A DNA stretch of 64,000 nucleotides, taken from positions 1 through 64,000 of the forward strand of contig CAXXFB010000001.1 of NCBI GenBank assembly GCA_963674545.2. The letters run 5' to 3'. Every line of letters starts with the position of its first letter. The first letter of the stretch is position 1. The position numbers and the translations under genes were made by a program. The DNA is from JABGQS01 sp963674545. Its GTDB lineage: Bacteria > Bacillota > Clostridia > Christensenellales > SZUA-584. Under the pieces are notes generated by a model that saw only the letters and a program-made list of their open reading frames with translations, was not told the DNA's origin and did no database searches. This document shows positions 18,315 to 25,790 of this stretch, in pieces.

Positions 18315-19079
18315 ATGGATTTAAATAACATTGATGTTAGAGAAATAGTTGAAAAGGTAACTAAGGAAGTCAACAAACGGATAGGCAGCCAGGGGTTGAA
18401 TATATCAGTTGCTGCTCATAACCTTTCATACGCTGAAGTGGCAGCTTCGATAGAACATTCCCTGCTTAACCCAGATATGACGAGAGAGAAGATGATATCG
18501 GGATGTGCTGATGTCAAAAAGTACAGGTTTGCTAACGTTTGTGCTACGCCGTATTTCTGCTTTGACGCCGCAGAGGCTCTGCGTAGGAGCGGCATCCCGG
18601 TATGTGTGCCGGTGGGTTTCCCTCACGGAGCTGCAAGCACCGCTGCAAAGCTCACTGAAATTCGTGAAGCTATAATGAATGGCGCAGGCGAGCTTGATTT
18701 GTCGCTGAATATCGTCGGAATAAAGTCTGGTGACTGGGACAAGGTCGAAAAAGACCTGCTAGAGATGATATTTGTGACAGGAGGCAGGGCGAAAGTCAAG
18801 GCTATATATGAGCAGGGGCTACTCTCCGAAGACGAAAAGATCAAGACGCTGACGCTTATAAAGCGATGCGGCACTGATTTTATAAAGATAAGCAATGCGC
18901 TGACTGGTAAAAAGGCGGCAGTGGAGGACGTCAAGTTCGTGCGCTCTATTGTTGGCAAAGGTATTGGCATCAAGATAGACGGCGGTGTGAAGACTGCGGA
19001 GACGGTAAAGGAGCTTTTAGCTGCAGGAGCTGATCGCATAGGGGCCAGCGCTTCGGTCAAAATAGTTTCCGAAGGATAG
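18315..19079 (+). CDS. DeoC-family aldolase with microcompartment-targeting N-terminus
   Basis: 254 residues. Residues 1-24 (with D-V-R-E-I-V-E-K-V-T-K-E-V-N) form an amphipathic helix typical of encapsulation peptides, joined by a short linker to a TIM-barrel DeoC domain. The catalytic set is retained: D128 in E-L-D-L-S-L-N, Schiff-base K191 in F-I-K-I-S-N, and K220 in G-I-K-I-D-G-G-V-K. DeoC enzymes cleave 2-deoxyribose 5-phosphate to glyceraldehyde 3-phosphate and acetaldehyde. Active-site surroundings differ from the classical DeoC at 61984 (K-I-S-N-A-L against K-T-S-T-G-F; G-A-S-A-S against G-T-S-S-G), so another sugar phosphate is possible. Being last in the shell operon, it is the likely signature cargo enzyme. 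GAGGA precedes the ATG. Confidence 0.9.
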   Translation: MDLNNIDVREIVEKVTKEVNKRIGSQGLNISVAAHNLSYAEVAASIEHSLLNPDMTREKMISGCADVKKYRFANVCATPYFCFDAAEALRRSGIPVCVPVGFPHGAASTAAKLTEIREAIMNGAGELDLSLNIVGIKSGDWDKVEKDLLEMIFVTGGRAKVKAIYEQGLLSEDEKIKTLTLIKRCGTDFIKISNALTGKKAAVEDVKFVRSIVGKGIGIKIDGGVKTAETVKELLAAGADRIGASASVKIVSEG

Positions 19080-19569
19080 ACGGAACGGAGCACGCTATGT
19101 GGGGTTATTGGCATAATTGAGATGTGGGGGATTTTTTCATAAAACGAATAGGATTATACGTTCTTGTACAAACAAAAAAAGCATTAGAATTTTCTTAATC
19201 TTTTTTTTGAATGGTTACAACAGAATATAAGAGAATGAGCTATTAACATAATAAGTAATAATTAAAAGCAGTCAATAGAATTCTTATGTGAGTTTCAATT
19301 ACCGAATAATTCGGAATGATAATGTAGTGAGTACACAAAACCGTGCCAAATAGATAAAAATTATGATACAATTGATGCTCGCAGTAATCCGTGTGGGTAC
19401 TTCTACGTTGGTTGCATATCGTTATATAACTTTTTATCAGAAGTACAATTTAATACGCAGTTTATTTTTAATAGTAGTTCAGATATAAATAGAAAATAAC
19501 TTATTTATAAATATAGCTGGAGTAACGATGACTTACTCCGGCTATATTAGTTTTAAAATCAAACTATTC
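19080..19569. other. Non-coding stretch after the shell operon
   Basis: About 490 bases without a credible gene. A weak hairpin followed by TTTTTTTT ends near 19208 and may stop the shell transcript. A strong terminator lies at 19511-19554. A-T rich filler elsewhere, with nothing else recognised. Confidence 0.5.
19511..19554 (+). terminator. Strong hairpin terminator left of the island
   Basis: ATATAGCTGGAGTAA pairs with TTACTCCGGCTATAT (one G-T pair) around a seven-base loop, followed by TAGTTTT. It probably ends transcription from the shell operon side. Its far distance from deoC suggests that a gene between was lost. Confidence 0.7.
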
Positions 19570-19570
19570 T

Positions 19571-19666
19571 GATGATAAAATAAAAGCACTTCGTTTCCGA
19601 CGTGCTTTAAAACTTTATCGAACAGGAAGTAATTGTTCTGTCCTATCCGAAATTATGGCGGAGAGA
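19571..19666. repeat. Left copy of 96-bp direct repeat (attL-like)
   Basis: Matches 30504-30599 with only a handful of differences, including a 31-base identical run ending in TGGCGGAGAGA. Those last 11 bases equal the 3' end (with CCA) of the tRNA-Ser at 30589-30680, read on the minus strand. Beyond 19666 the similarity stops. The repeat also includes the AAGCAC...GTGCTT hairpin that ends the tRNA transcript. This is the expected scar of an element inserted at a tRNA 3' end. Confidence 0.8.
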
Positions 19667-19766
19667 AGATATTAATTCCCAAACACATAAACCCTTATAA
19701 AACCCTTTAAATATAGGGAAAATTGCATAAATAGTTTCTTTCGAAAAATTGAAAGGAGCTACACAA

Positions 19767-20678
19767 ATGAAAGCCACAGAACAAAATGAGCAAAACATCA
19801 ATACATTACATTCTTTGCCCTTATCAAACCTAAAATCATTTTCAAAACATCCATTTAAGCTATATCCTGAAGAAAAAATGCTAGAGCTTATAGAAAGCAT
19901 CAAAGAGCAAGGGATTATCGTTCCTATACTCGTTCGACCGATTGAGGATAATAAGTATAGTCACGAAATTGTTGCCGGGCATAACAGAGTTAAAGCGGCA
20001 CAACTTGCTGGACTGAAAAAGATATCTTGTGATGTTCGAAATATTGATGACAATACTGCGACTATTATGATGATTGACAGCAACCTTCAACAACGTGAAA
20101 ATATTTTGCCCAGTGAAAAAGCTTTTGCATATAAATATAAACTTGATGCTATAAAATCTCAAGGGAAACGAAATGATATAACTTTGTGCCAACTTGGCAC
20201 AAAGTTGAATAGTGGCAGTCAAGTTGCAAACGAACATGAAGACAGCAGAAGAGATGTTTACAGATATATACGTTTAACAAATCTTATCACCCTCTTGCTT
20301 GACAAGGTAGACGAAAGAAAACTTGCATTTATTCCTGCTGTAGAATTGTCGTATTTGAGCAAAGATGAACAAGAGTGGTTGTATGATATTTTAGATCGAG
20401 AAGAACATTTTGGAGTATCGCTTTCAATGGCAACAAAACTTAAGGGCATTAGCAAAAGCGGAACACTCACTTATGAAAAAATTGATAAAATTATTGTAGC
20501 AAAAAATCAAGAGCCGCCAAAAGCAGTTAAAATTTCGTATAGAACAGTAAAAGATTATTTTCCTAAAGGTACAACACCACAAGAATACGAAAAAGTTATA
20601 AAACAAGCGCTTGAAGAATGGTTTGAGAATCATCCTATTCCCAAAGAAAGAAATAAAAGCAAATCGATTGCACGATAA
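19767..20678 (+). CDS. ParB-like nuclease/partition domain protein
   Basis: 303 residues from the ATG at 19767, which has AGGAG eight bases upstream; the in-frame TTG at 19749 would overlap that site. The N-terminal ParB/Spo0J domain is clear: L-P-L-S-N-L near residue 13, E-Q-G-I-I-V-P-I-L-V-R-P near 45, and the phosphate/CTP-binding E-I-V-A-G-H-N-R-V-K-A-A near 67. A central helical DNA-binding segment follows. Such stand-alone ParB proteins are common on plasmids and integrative elements of Bacillota and help segregation or regulation. It is the first gene inside the island, followed by ParM- and ParR-like genes but no ParA. Confidence 0.85.
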   Translation: MKATEQNEQNINTLHSLPLSNLKSFSKHPFKLYPEEKMLELIESIKEQGIIVPILVRPIEDNKYSHEIVAGHNRVKAAQLAGLKKISCDVRNIDDNTATIMMIDSNLQQRENILPSEKAFAYKYKLDAIKSQGKRNDITLCQLGTKLNSGSQVANEHEDSRRDVYRYIRLTNLITLLLDKVDERKLAFIPAVELSYLSKDEQEWLYDILDREEHFGVSLSMATKLKGISKSGTLTYEKIDKIIVAKNQEPPKAVKISYRTVKDYFPKGTTPQEYEKVIKQALEEWFENHPIPKERNKSKSIAR

Positions 20679-20759
20679 TATTTTAACTAATAATTTATTT
20701 TGAGTATCAGAAATGATGCTCTTTTTCTATACAAAAAATTAAGAAATGAGGTTAAAAAA

Positions 20760-21449
20760 ATGATAAATCCGAACGAAGAAACTTATGAAGAAATAGTCAT
20801 AGGTGATATTCCAGCAATATTCACATCACTAAGAATTGACCGTGATAAATTACCACAAGGCGTTTTTGCTTACGACATTCGACATGCAGATGAAGACAGA
20901 ATGGAAGCAGCGGAAATAGCAAAAAATGTGTTGGTAAACCACATGGGCACTGTGTTAACAAAAGAACCACTTGATCTTGATGAAAACGGATCAATGATTT
21001 TAGAAGAGTATGATTTTTGCTTTGTCGCAGAATCCACATCTATTACATTAGAACAGTTTTTAATCGGCGAAAAAAGATTATCAAATTCTATTGATGTTGT
21101 TGTAGTGCAGCCGTTCTGTCAACCATCAAGCCAGAATATAAAAAATGACCTAACTACACTGCAACAGCAGGTCGGCGGTTATATAGAAATGATAAGTCCA
21201 TTTAAAGATAAAAATATTTGCCTCATATGTAATGAAGAAGGGAAAATCAAAGGTTTGCCGCTTAATAGACAAGTGGGTAATGATATTATCGCAGGTACAT
21301 TCATTATAGCTGGAGTTGGCAATGATGGAGAATTGGTTTCTTTGAATGATAAGCAGATACAACAGTACAAAGATAAATTTAATGATTTGGATTTATCCGA
21401 CTTCACTGATGATAATAAGAACCATCGAAAAGGATATATTGAAAGATAA
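20760..21449 (+). CDS. Mobile-element protein of unknown function (possible LPD28/DUF3846-like)
   Basis: 229 residues from ATG 20760, which has GAGG eight bases before it; an upstream in-frame TTG at 20700 has no binding site. The N-terminal half, with Y-D-I-R-H-A-D-E-D and V-N-H-M-G-T-V-L-T-K-E-P-L-D-L, looks like the small polyvalent-protein-associated domain found on conjugative elements. The C-terminal half, with C-N-E-E-G-K-I-K-G-L-P-L-N-R and I-I-A-G-T-F-I-I, resembles DUF3846. Both assignments are from memory of the pattern and are tentative. It lies between the parB-like and parM-like genes. Confidence 0.6.
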   Translation: MINPNEETYEEIVIGDIPAIFTSLRIDRDKLPQGVFAYDIRHADEDRMEAAEIAKNVLVNHMGTVLTKEPLDLDENGSMILEEYDFCFVAESTSITLEQFLIGEKRLSNSIDVVVVQPFCQPSSQNIKNDLTTLQQQVGGYIEMISPFKDKNICLICNEEGKIKGLPLNRQVGNDIIAGTFIIAGVGNDGELVSLNDKQIQQYKDKFNDLDLSDFTDDNKNHRKGYIER

Positions 21450-21471
21450 TATAAGAAAAGAGGTATTGATA

Positions 21472-22386
21472 ATGATAATTGGAGTAGATCACGGCTATGG
21501 TTGTATAAAAACGCCAAACCATATTTTCACAACTGGAATAACCGAATATGAAAAAGAACCTTACACTATACAGAATGTTGTGAAATTTAACGGGAAATAT
21601 TATGTGTGTGGCAGCGGCAGACAATCTCTTGTCAGGGATAAGACAGAAGACGACAGTTATTATATCTTGACACTTGCGGCGATTGCAAAAGAAATGAAAT
21701 ACAGAAAGGCAGGAACAAAAGATAATATCATATTAGCAGCAGGTCTGCCATTAACCAGTTTTGGTAGAGATAAAGAAAAGTTCACAAAGTATCTTAAACG
21801 TTCTTTGTTCCAGCCAGTGAAATTTGAATTTGAAGATCAGGAATACAAAATAAACATAACGGACGTGATGATGTATCCACAAGGATATCTAGCTGTAATA
21901 GATTATTTAGACAAGTTGAAAAGCGAACCATCGGTCATTGTCTGTGATGTGGGAAGTTGGACGGTTGATGTTATGCGTCTTGATAATGGCAGACCAAATG
22001 CGTCAACTTGCAGGAGCTTAGAACTTGGTATTATAAGAATGATAGATGAAATACTAGAGCAGATCAGGCGGAGCACAGGACTGTCGGTAACATCTGCGCA
22101 AGTTGAGCAAGTACTAAAAAACCAACCTTGCAGCCTGAATGAAAAGGCAAACGAGATAATTCGAGAGCAAGGGAAAACTTATGTGGACACCCTGTTTCAT
22201 ACTCTTCTTGAAAGTGGTTTTGACGTTGCAGCCGTACCAATTATCTTCTTAGGCGGCGGAGCTTCATTTTTAAAACAAAATGTTGGGAAAAACAGAATAG
22301 CAAAGGTTAGCTATATAGAGGATATTCGTGCTAATGCAATCGGCTATGAGAAAATAACAAGTCGGAAAATAGGTGAAGTTAAATGA
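21472..22386 (+). CDS. ParM/StbA-like actin-family ATPase
   Basis: 304 residues from ATG 21472, with AGAGG nine bases upstream; the longer frame from 21346 overlaps the previous gene in another frame and is unlikely. Actin-fold marks: phosphate loop 1 as I-I-G-V-D-H-G-Y-G at residue 2, phosphate loop 2 as V-I-V-C-D-V-G-S-W-T-V-D near 158, and adenosine motif I-F-L-G-G-G-A near 258. Such proteins polymerise to push plasmid copies apart. The next small gene overlaps by four bases (ATGA) and resembles the ParR adaptor, so a type II partition module is likely. Confidence 0.82.
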   Translation: MIIGVDHGYGCIKTPNHIFTTGITEYEKEPYTIQNVVKFNGKYYVCGSGRQSLVRDKTEDDSYYILTLAAIAKEMKYRKAGTKDNIILAAGLPLTSFGRDKEKFTKYLKRSLFQPVKFEFEDQEYKINITDVMMYPQGYLAVIDYLDKLKSEPSVIVCDVGSWTVDVMRLDNGRPNASTCRSLELGIIRMIDEILEQIRRSTGLSVTSAQVEQVLKNQPCSLNEKANEIIREQGKTYVDTLFHTLLESGFDVAAVPIIFLGGGASFLKQNVGKNRIAKVSYIEDIRANAIGYEKITSRKIGEVK

Positions 22387-22640
22387 ATGATTATAGAATC
22401 AGCGTGAGGCTTAATCTTGAAAAATTATTACACAGAAAAGCATATGAAATATTAGCAACGATACCGAACCGAAAGAAATCGGATTTTGTAGTATATGCTC
22501 TTATAACTGCGAAAGAAAGAGAAACAACCATAGCAGAAATGGAGCAAGTGGTAAAAAAGGCTATGGATGGCGCAGCAATATCAAAGCCCAAAGAAGAAAA
22601 CGGTATGGATATGGCTATGGACTATCTTGAAAGTTTGTAA
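22383..22640 (+). CDS. Small ParR/StbB-like DNA-binding adaptor (putative)
   Basis: 85 residues. The first half, R-I-S-V-R-L-N-L then a basic helix with R-K-K-S-D-F-V-V-Y-A-L, fits a ribbon-helix-helix DNA-binding domain. The acidic C-terminus could contact the ParM filament. The ATGA overlap with the parM-like stop indicates coupled expression. The assignment comes from size, position and this pattern rather than strong similarity. Confidence 0.65.
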   Translation: MNDYRISVRLNLEKLLHRKAYEILATIPNRKKSDFVVYALITAKERETTIAEMEQVVKKAMDGAAISKPKEENGMDMAMDYLESL

Positions 22641-22705
22641 TCAAAAATGACATTCAAAAAAACAAGTGATACTCTGTTTATATAAAAGGAAGGGAGCCGA
22701 AAAGA

Positions 22706-22990
22706 ATGAATGCAAACGAAATAATGAAACTTCATGCCGAGAAAACCATTGATATATCAAGTATTGATGATGATAGCTATTTTGGAGATGGATGGGCTGT
22801 TTTACATCTTAGTCAATATAATTACATTAAAGGGTTGCATTATATAGCTGATGATGAAGATGATTTTAATCATCTGAACTATATCGCTGAGTTTGATATC
22901 GAAGAAAATGATAGTATATATCATGGATTTATTGAAGAATATACTTTCTTCGTAACAGAGATCATAAAAGAAAAACAAGCTCAAAAATGA
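22706..22990 (+). CDS. Hypothetical acidic protein of the island
   Basis: 94 residues, acidic, no signal peptide or membrane segment, no domain I recognise. GGAAGGGAG upstream of the ATG supports expression. It is the last gene of the ParB-ParM block, and the next gene is on the other strand. Confidence 0.5.
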   Translation: MNANEIMKLHAEKTIDISSIDDDSYFGDGWAVLHLSQYNYIKGLHYIADDEDDFNHLNYIAEFDIEENDSIYHGFIEEYTFFVTEIIKEKQAQK

Positions 22991-23113
22991 CTTCGCTACA
23001 TACTAGATGGAATCCTTTTTATAATGAAAGAGGTGGTATGGTTATAGAATCAGGTTGCATATTTCTTGAGAAATGCTAATTGGGAAACATACTCTATTTT
23101 TAATATTTTCATT

Positions 23114-23932
23114 CTATTCTTCTGACTTAGTGGAAACATCTGGGAAAAAGATTTGCAACGATCTCAAATAGTGATGGGGATAAAAAATATATCCTATTGA
23201 TTCAATATCAATGATTGTTGCATTGTTAATATTTTTTGCTAATAAAAAATCATAGAGTTTTTTTAGTGCGTATTGTTTATCAGGAGTCTTATAATTGAGA
23301 CAAAGATAATTGCCTTTTGGGAAAAACTTTATCAGTTTGCTTTTCTTATTTCCAAAATTTTTTACACAGGTGTATACCTGTGATTCTTTTATTGTTTGAT
23401 TTTCTATACTATGAATCAAACCACTTTCAAAAGTGCCCTTTAGGTTATCGTGTTTTTGTACTATACCTAAATTAATAAAAGCCATTTCAATTTCTTCGGG
23501 GGTTGGTTCTATGGAGCATGAAGCAGATAAGAAATAACGAGAAGGAAAATATTTTATATAAGGCTCACCAGAGGAGTTTTCAGCTTTTAAAAGATTCAGC
23601 TGATTTTCTATTGCCTCAATGTCATCAACAGCTATTTTCAGAGCCTCTATCTCCTGTAGTGCTTTTACCTTTTGTTCTATTAAAATACTAATAGTATATT
23701 GGATATTATTTTCTAAGAAAGCACCTTTAAGCTGACTATATGGGATGCCGACTTGTTTACAATACTTGATGATATCAATGATTAGAAATTGGCTGACATG
23801 ATAATAGCGATAGCCGTTATCTTGATTAACATAAGCAGGTTTTAAAAGACCTTCTCTATCGTAAAGTCGTAATGCCTGTATTGAAATGTCTTTTAATTTT
23901 GACACTTGTCCTATAGATAAATAGCCTTGCAA
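23114..23932 (-). CDS. MerR-family regulator with GyrI-like effector domain
   Basis: 272 residues on the minus strand, starting at TTG 23932. The MerR winged helix is at the N-terminus (L-S-I-G-Q-V-S-K-L, then A-L-R-L-Y-D-R-E-G-L-L-K-P-A, then G-Y-R-Y-Y). A coiled-coil dimer helix covers about 75-115, and a C-terminal BmrR/GyrI-like ligand domain follows. Such proteins twist a promoter with a long spacer to switch on an exporter when they bind a ligand. A divergent CDF transporter gene starts 83 bases away, with a 19-bp-spacer promoter between, so it very probably controls that gene and itself. Confidence 0.88.
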   Translation of the reverse strand: MQGYLSIGQVSKLKDISIQALRLYDREGLLKPAYVNQDNGYRYYHVSQFLIIDIIKYCKQVGIPYSQLKGAFLENNIQYTISILIEQKVKALQEIEALKIAVDDIEAIENQLNLLKAENSSGEPYIKYFPSRYFLSASCSIEPTPEEIEMAFINLGIVQKHDNLKGTFESGLIHSIENQTIKESQVYTCVKNFGNKKSKLIKFFPKGNYLCLNYKTPDKQYALKKLYDFLLAKNINNATIIDIESIGYIFYPHHYLRSLQIFFPDVSTKSEE

Positions 23933-23951
23933 TTAAATACATTCCTCTCTA

Positions 23952-23982
23952 TTGACTCTATACCTAGTATATACTTTATACT
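23952..23982 (+). promoter_or_regulatory. MerR-type promoter with 19-bp spacer
   Basis: TTGACT at 23952-23957 and TATACT at 23977-23982 are separated by 19 bases, the over-long spacing typical of MerR-activated promoters. The spacer contains the palindromic GTATATAC and A/T-symmetric flanks expected for the operator. It faces the CDF gene at 24016. Confidence 0.75.
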
Positions 23983-24015
23983 TGAATTATCGTCAAGTCA
24001 AGAAAGAGAGCTGAA

Positions 24016-24906
24016 ATGGAAATTATAAAACAGGAGCAAAGGGCGTTAAAAAAAGGGAATTTGGTTAATTTGTTTATGGCAATTGCAGGGGTTTTGATAG
24101 CTTTGTTATCAAATTCGTCAGCGCTGTTGATGGATGGACTATTTTCATTTATCCAATTTATTTCAACAGTAACAGCTACAAAAATATCTAAGGATATGGG
24201 CGAAAAGAATATAGAAAAGTACCCGATGGGACAACAGACTAAAGAGGTACTATATGTTCTTTTCAGATCATTTTTAATTTTGGTATTAACCATTAGCTTT
24301 TTAGTAAATAGCATCAAAAAAATAATAGACTTTGTAGTCTTTTCCAAGGAGATACCAATAATAAATACAAAATATCTTCTTATTTACGGTATTATTATGG
24401 TAGTCCTTTGCTTGTTTCTAGTGGTGATATATAATTGGCATAACAAAAAAATAAACAATATTTCTTCCATTTTAAAGACAGAAGCGATAGGGGCATTAAT
24501 GGATAGCATTGTTAGCATAGCCGCAGTAGGTGCTTTAATTCTTGTTGAGGCAGTTCAGGCATTATCACCCATAAGACCCATAGCAGATGCTATATTGGTT
24601 GTCGTTATTTCTGTATTCTTTTTAAAAGAGCCAATTAAAATATTCTTCAAACAGATAGTGATATTGTCAAGGAAGCGGACTAATTATAAAGAAGAAATCG
24701 AAATCAAAGAGTTGCTGAAAAAAGAGGTGTGTCATGCTACAGTAGAAGCATTATTCATATGGTCTTTAGGGAAAACAAAGGAGGTATATATAAAGCTGAA
24801 AATAGAAGACAGTCTCACTGTAAAAGATGTAGTGGATGTAAAAAGAAATATTGAAGAGATTATTAATAATAGAGACAAACAGAGCATTGTTATTATAAAC
24901 ATATAA
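24016..24906 (+). CDS. Cation diffusion facilitator (CDF) transporter
   Basis: 296-residue membrane protein with about six hydrophobic helices in the first 215 residues and a hydrophilic C-terminal domain. CDF features: L-L-M-D-G-L-F-S-F in the second helix and A-I-G-A-L-M-D-S-I-V-S in the fifth, carrying the Asp residues of the metal site. The usual His of the fifth-helix HxxxD motif is not obvious, so the metal may differ from zinc. It would export divalent metal in exchange for protons. GAGAG precedes the ATG. Control by the divergent MerR protein is likely. Confidence 0.82.
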   Translation: MEIIKQEQRALKKGNLVNLFMAIAGVLIALLSNSSALLMDGLFSFIQFISTVTATKISKDMGEKNIEKYPMGQQTKEVLYVLFRSFLILVLTISFLVNSIKKIIDFVVFSKEIPIINTKYLLIYGIIMVVLCLFLVVIYNWHNKKINNISSILKTEAIGALMDSIVSIAAVGALILVEAVQALSPIRPIADAILVVVISVFFLKEPIKIFFKQIVILSRKRTNYKEEIEIKELLKKEVCHATVEALFIWSLGKTKEVYIKLKIEDSLTVKDVVDVKRNIEEIINNRDKQSIVIINI

Positions 24907-25043
24907 AGGCTTTAATAATGGGTAAGGTACATATTCATGTAGTGCAACTTAAAACAGAAGAAGTAACATAAATCGGAATCGGAGCAGTTTTGTTACTGTC
25001 AAATAAAATTCCCTGCTTTTTGGCAAATAAGATTCCCTACTTT

Positions 25044-25790
25044 TTATTTAGTATTTTCCACAAAGATCTGTTTTCTGTGAGCTAAGCGGTAACTGTCGTC
25101 GGAAAATGAAAGCACCTGACATTTATGAGTCAACCTATCCAACAAAGCGGTTGCTAGAATCGAATCACCAAGAACATCAGCCCATCCGTCAAAACCCTTA
25201 TTAGAAGTAATTACGACAGAAGTATTCTCGTATAAATGAGATATCAGTTGGAAGAACATATTGGCTTCTGTTTTCCCAACCGGTAGATAACCTAGCTCGT
25301 CAATAATAAGTAAGTCTGCTTCCTTGATCCACTTAAGACGTGCTGCTGAACTTCTGGATATCTCTTGTGTTTTCAGGATATGAACAAGCGTATCCATAGA
25401 GGAAAAGAAAACCTTGTATCCAATCTCCACAGCCTTGTTTCCGATAGCCAGAGCAAGATGTGTCTTTCCTGTTCCCGGAGGACCGATTAAGATCAGGTTG
25501 TATATTCCTTCAATCCAAGTAAGGGCGGCCAACTGATTTAACTGCCAGGTGGTAATCCCTTTCTGAAACTCTGTATCAAACGTCTCAAAGCCCTTGTAAG
25601 TCGGCAGACAGGCTTGCTTGATCCTTCGTTTCTTTTTATTCTCCTCTCGATATAAAACCTCATCATGCAGACAGTTCGCTAGGAAAGCCTCGTTGGATAT
25701 TTGCTCATTTAAAAAAGGAAATGTTCTCCTGGACATATTCGCAAGTCCAAGCTGTTTTGCATATGTACGGATGCGTTCAACGTCTGTCAT
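25044..25790 (-). CDS. istB: IS21 helper ATPase IstB
   Basis: 248 residues, DnaC/DnaA-like AAA+ protein that assists IS21 transposition. Walker A is G103-P-P-G-T-G-K-T, Walker B is A-D-L-L-I-I-D-E-L-G-Y, and sensor S/N residues follow (V-V-I-T-S-N-K). The ATG shares its last base with the TAA of istA, so translation is coupled. The stop lies inside the inner 24-bp terminal repeat at the left end. Confidence 0.95.
   Translation of the reverse strand: MTDVERIRTYAKQLGLANMSRRTFPFLNEQISNEAFLANCLHDEVLYREENKKKRRIKQACLPTYKGFETFDTEFQKGITTWQLNQLAALTWIEGIYNLILIGPPGTGKTHLALAIGNKAVEIGYKVFFSSMDTLVHILKTQEISRSSAARLKWIKEADLLIIDELGYLPVGKTEANMFFQLISHLYENTSVVITSNKGFDGWADVLGDSILATALLDRLTHKCQVLSFSDDSYRLAHRKQIFVENTK

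Noticed and set aside
19656..19666. A second tRNA-Ser gene at the left repeat
   Set aside because: Only the last 11 bases of the tRNA are present; the rest of the cloverleaf is missing, so it is an attachment-type scar.
24997..25044. CRISPR-like repeat because of two tandem 24-bp repeats
   Set aside because: The two repeats touch without a spacer and match the inverted end at 27384-27405, so they are IS21 terminal repeats. No CRISPR array was seen anywhere in the window.
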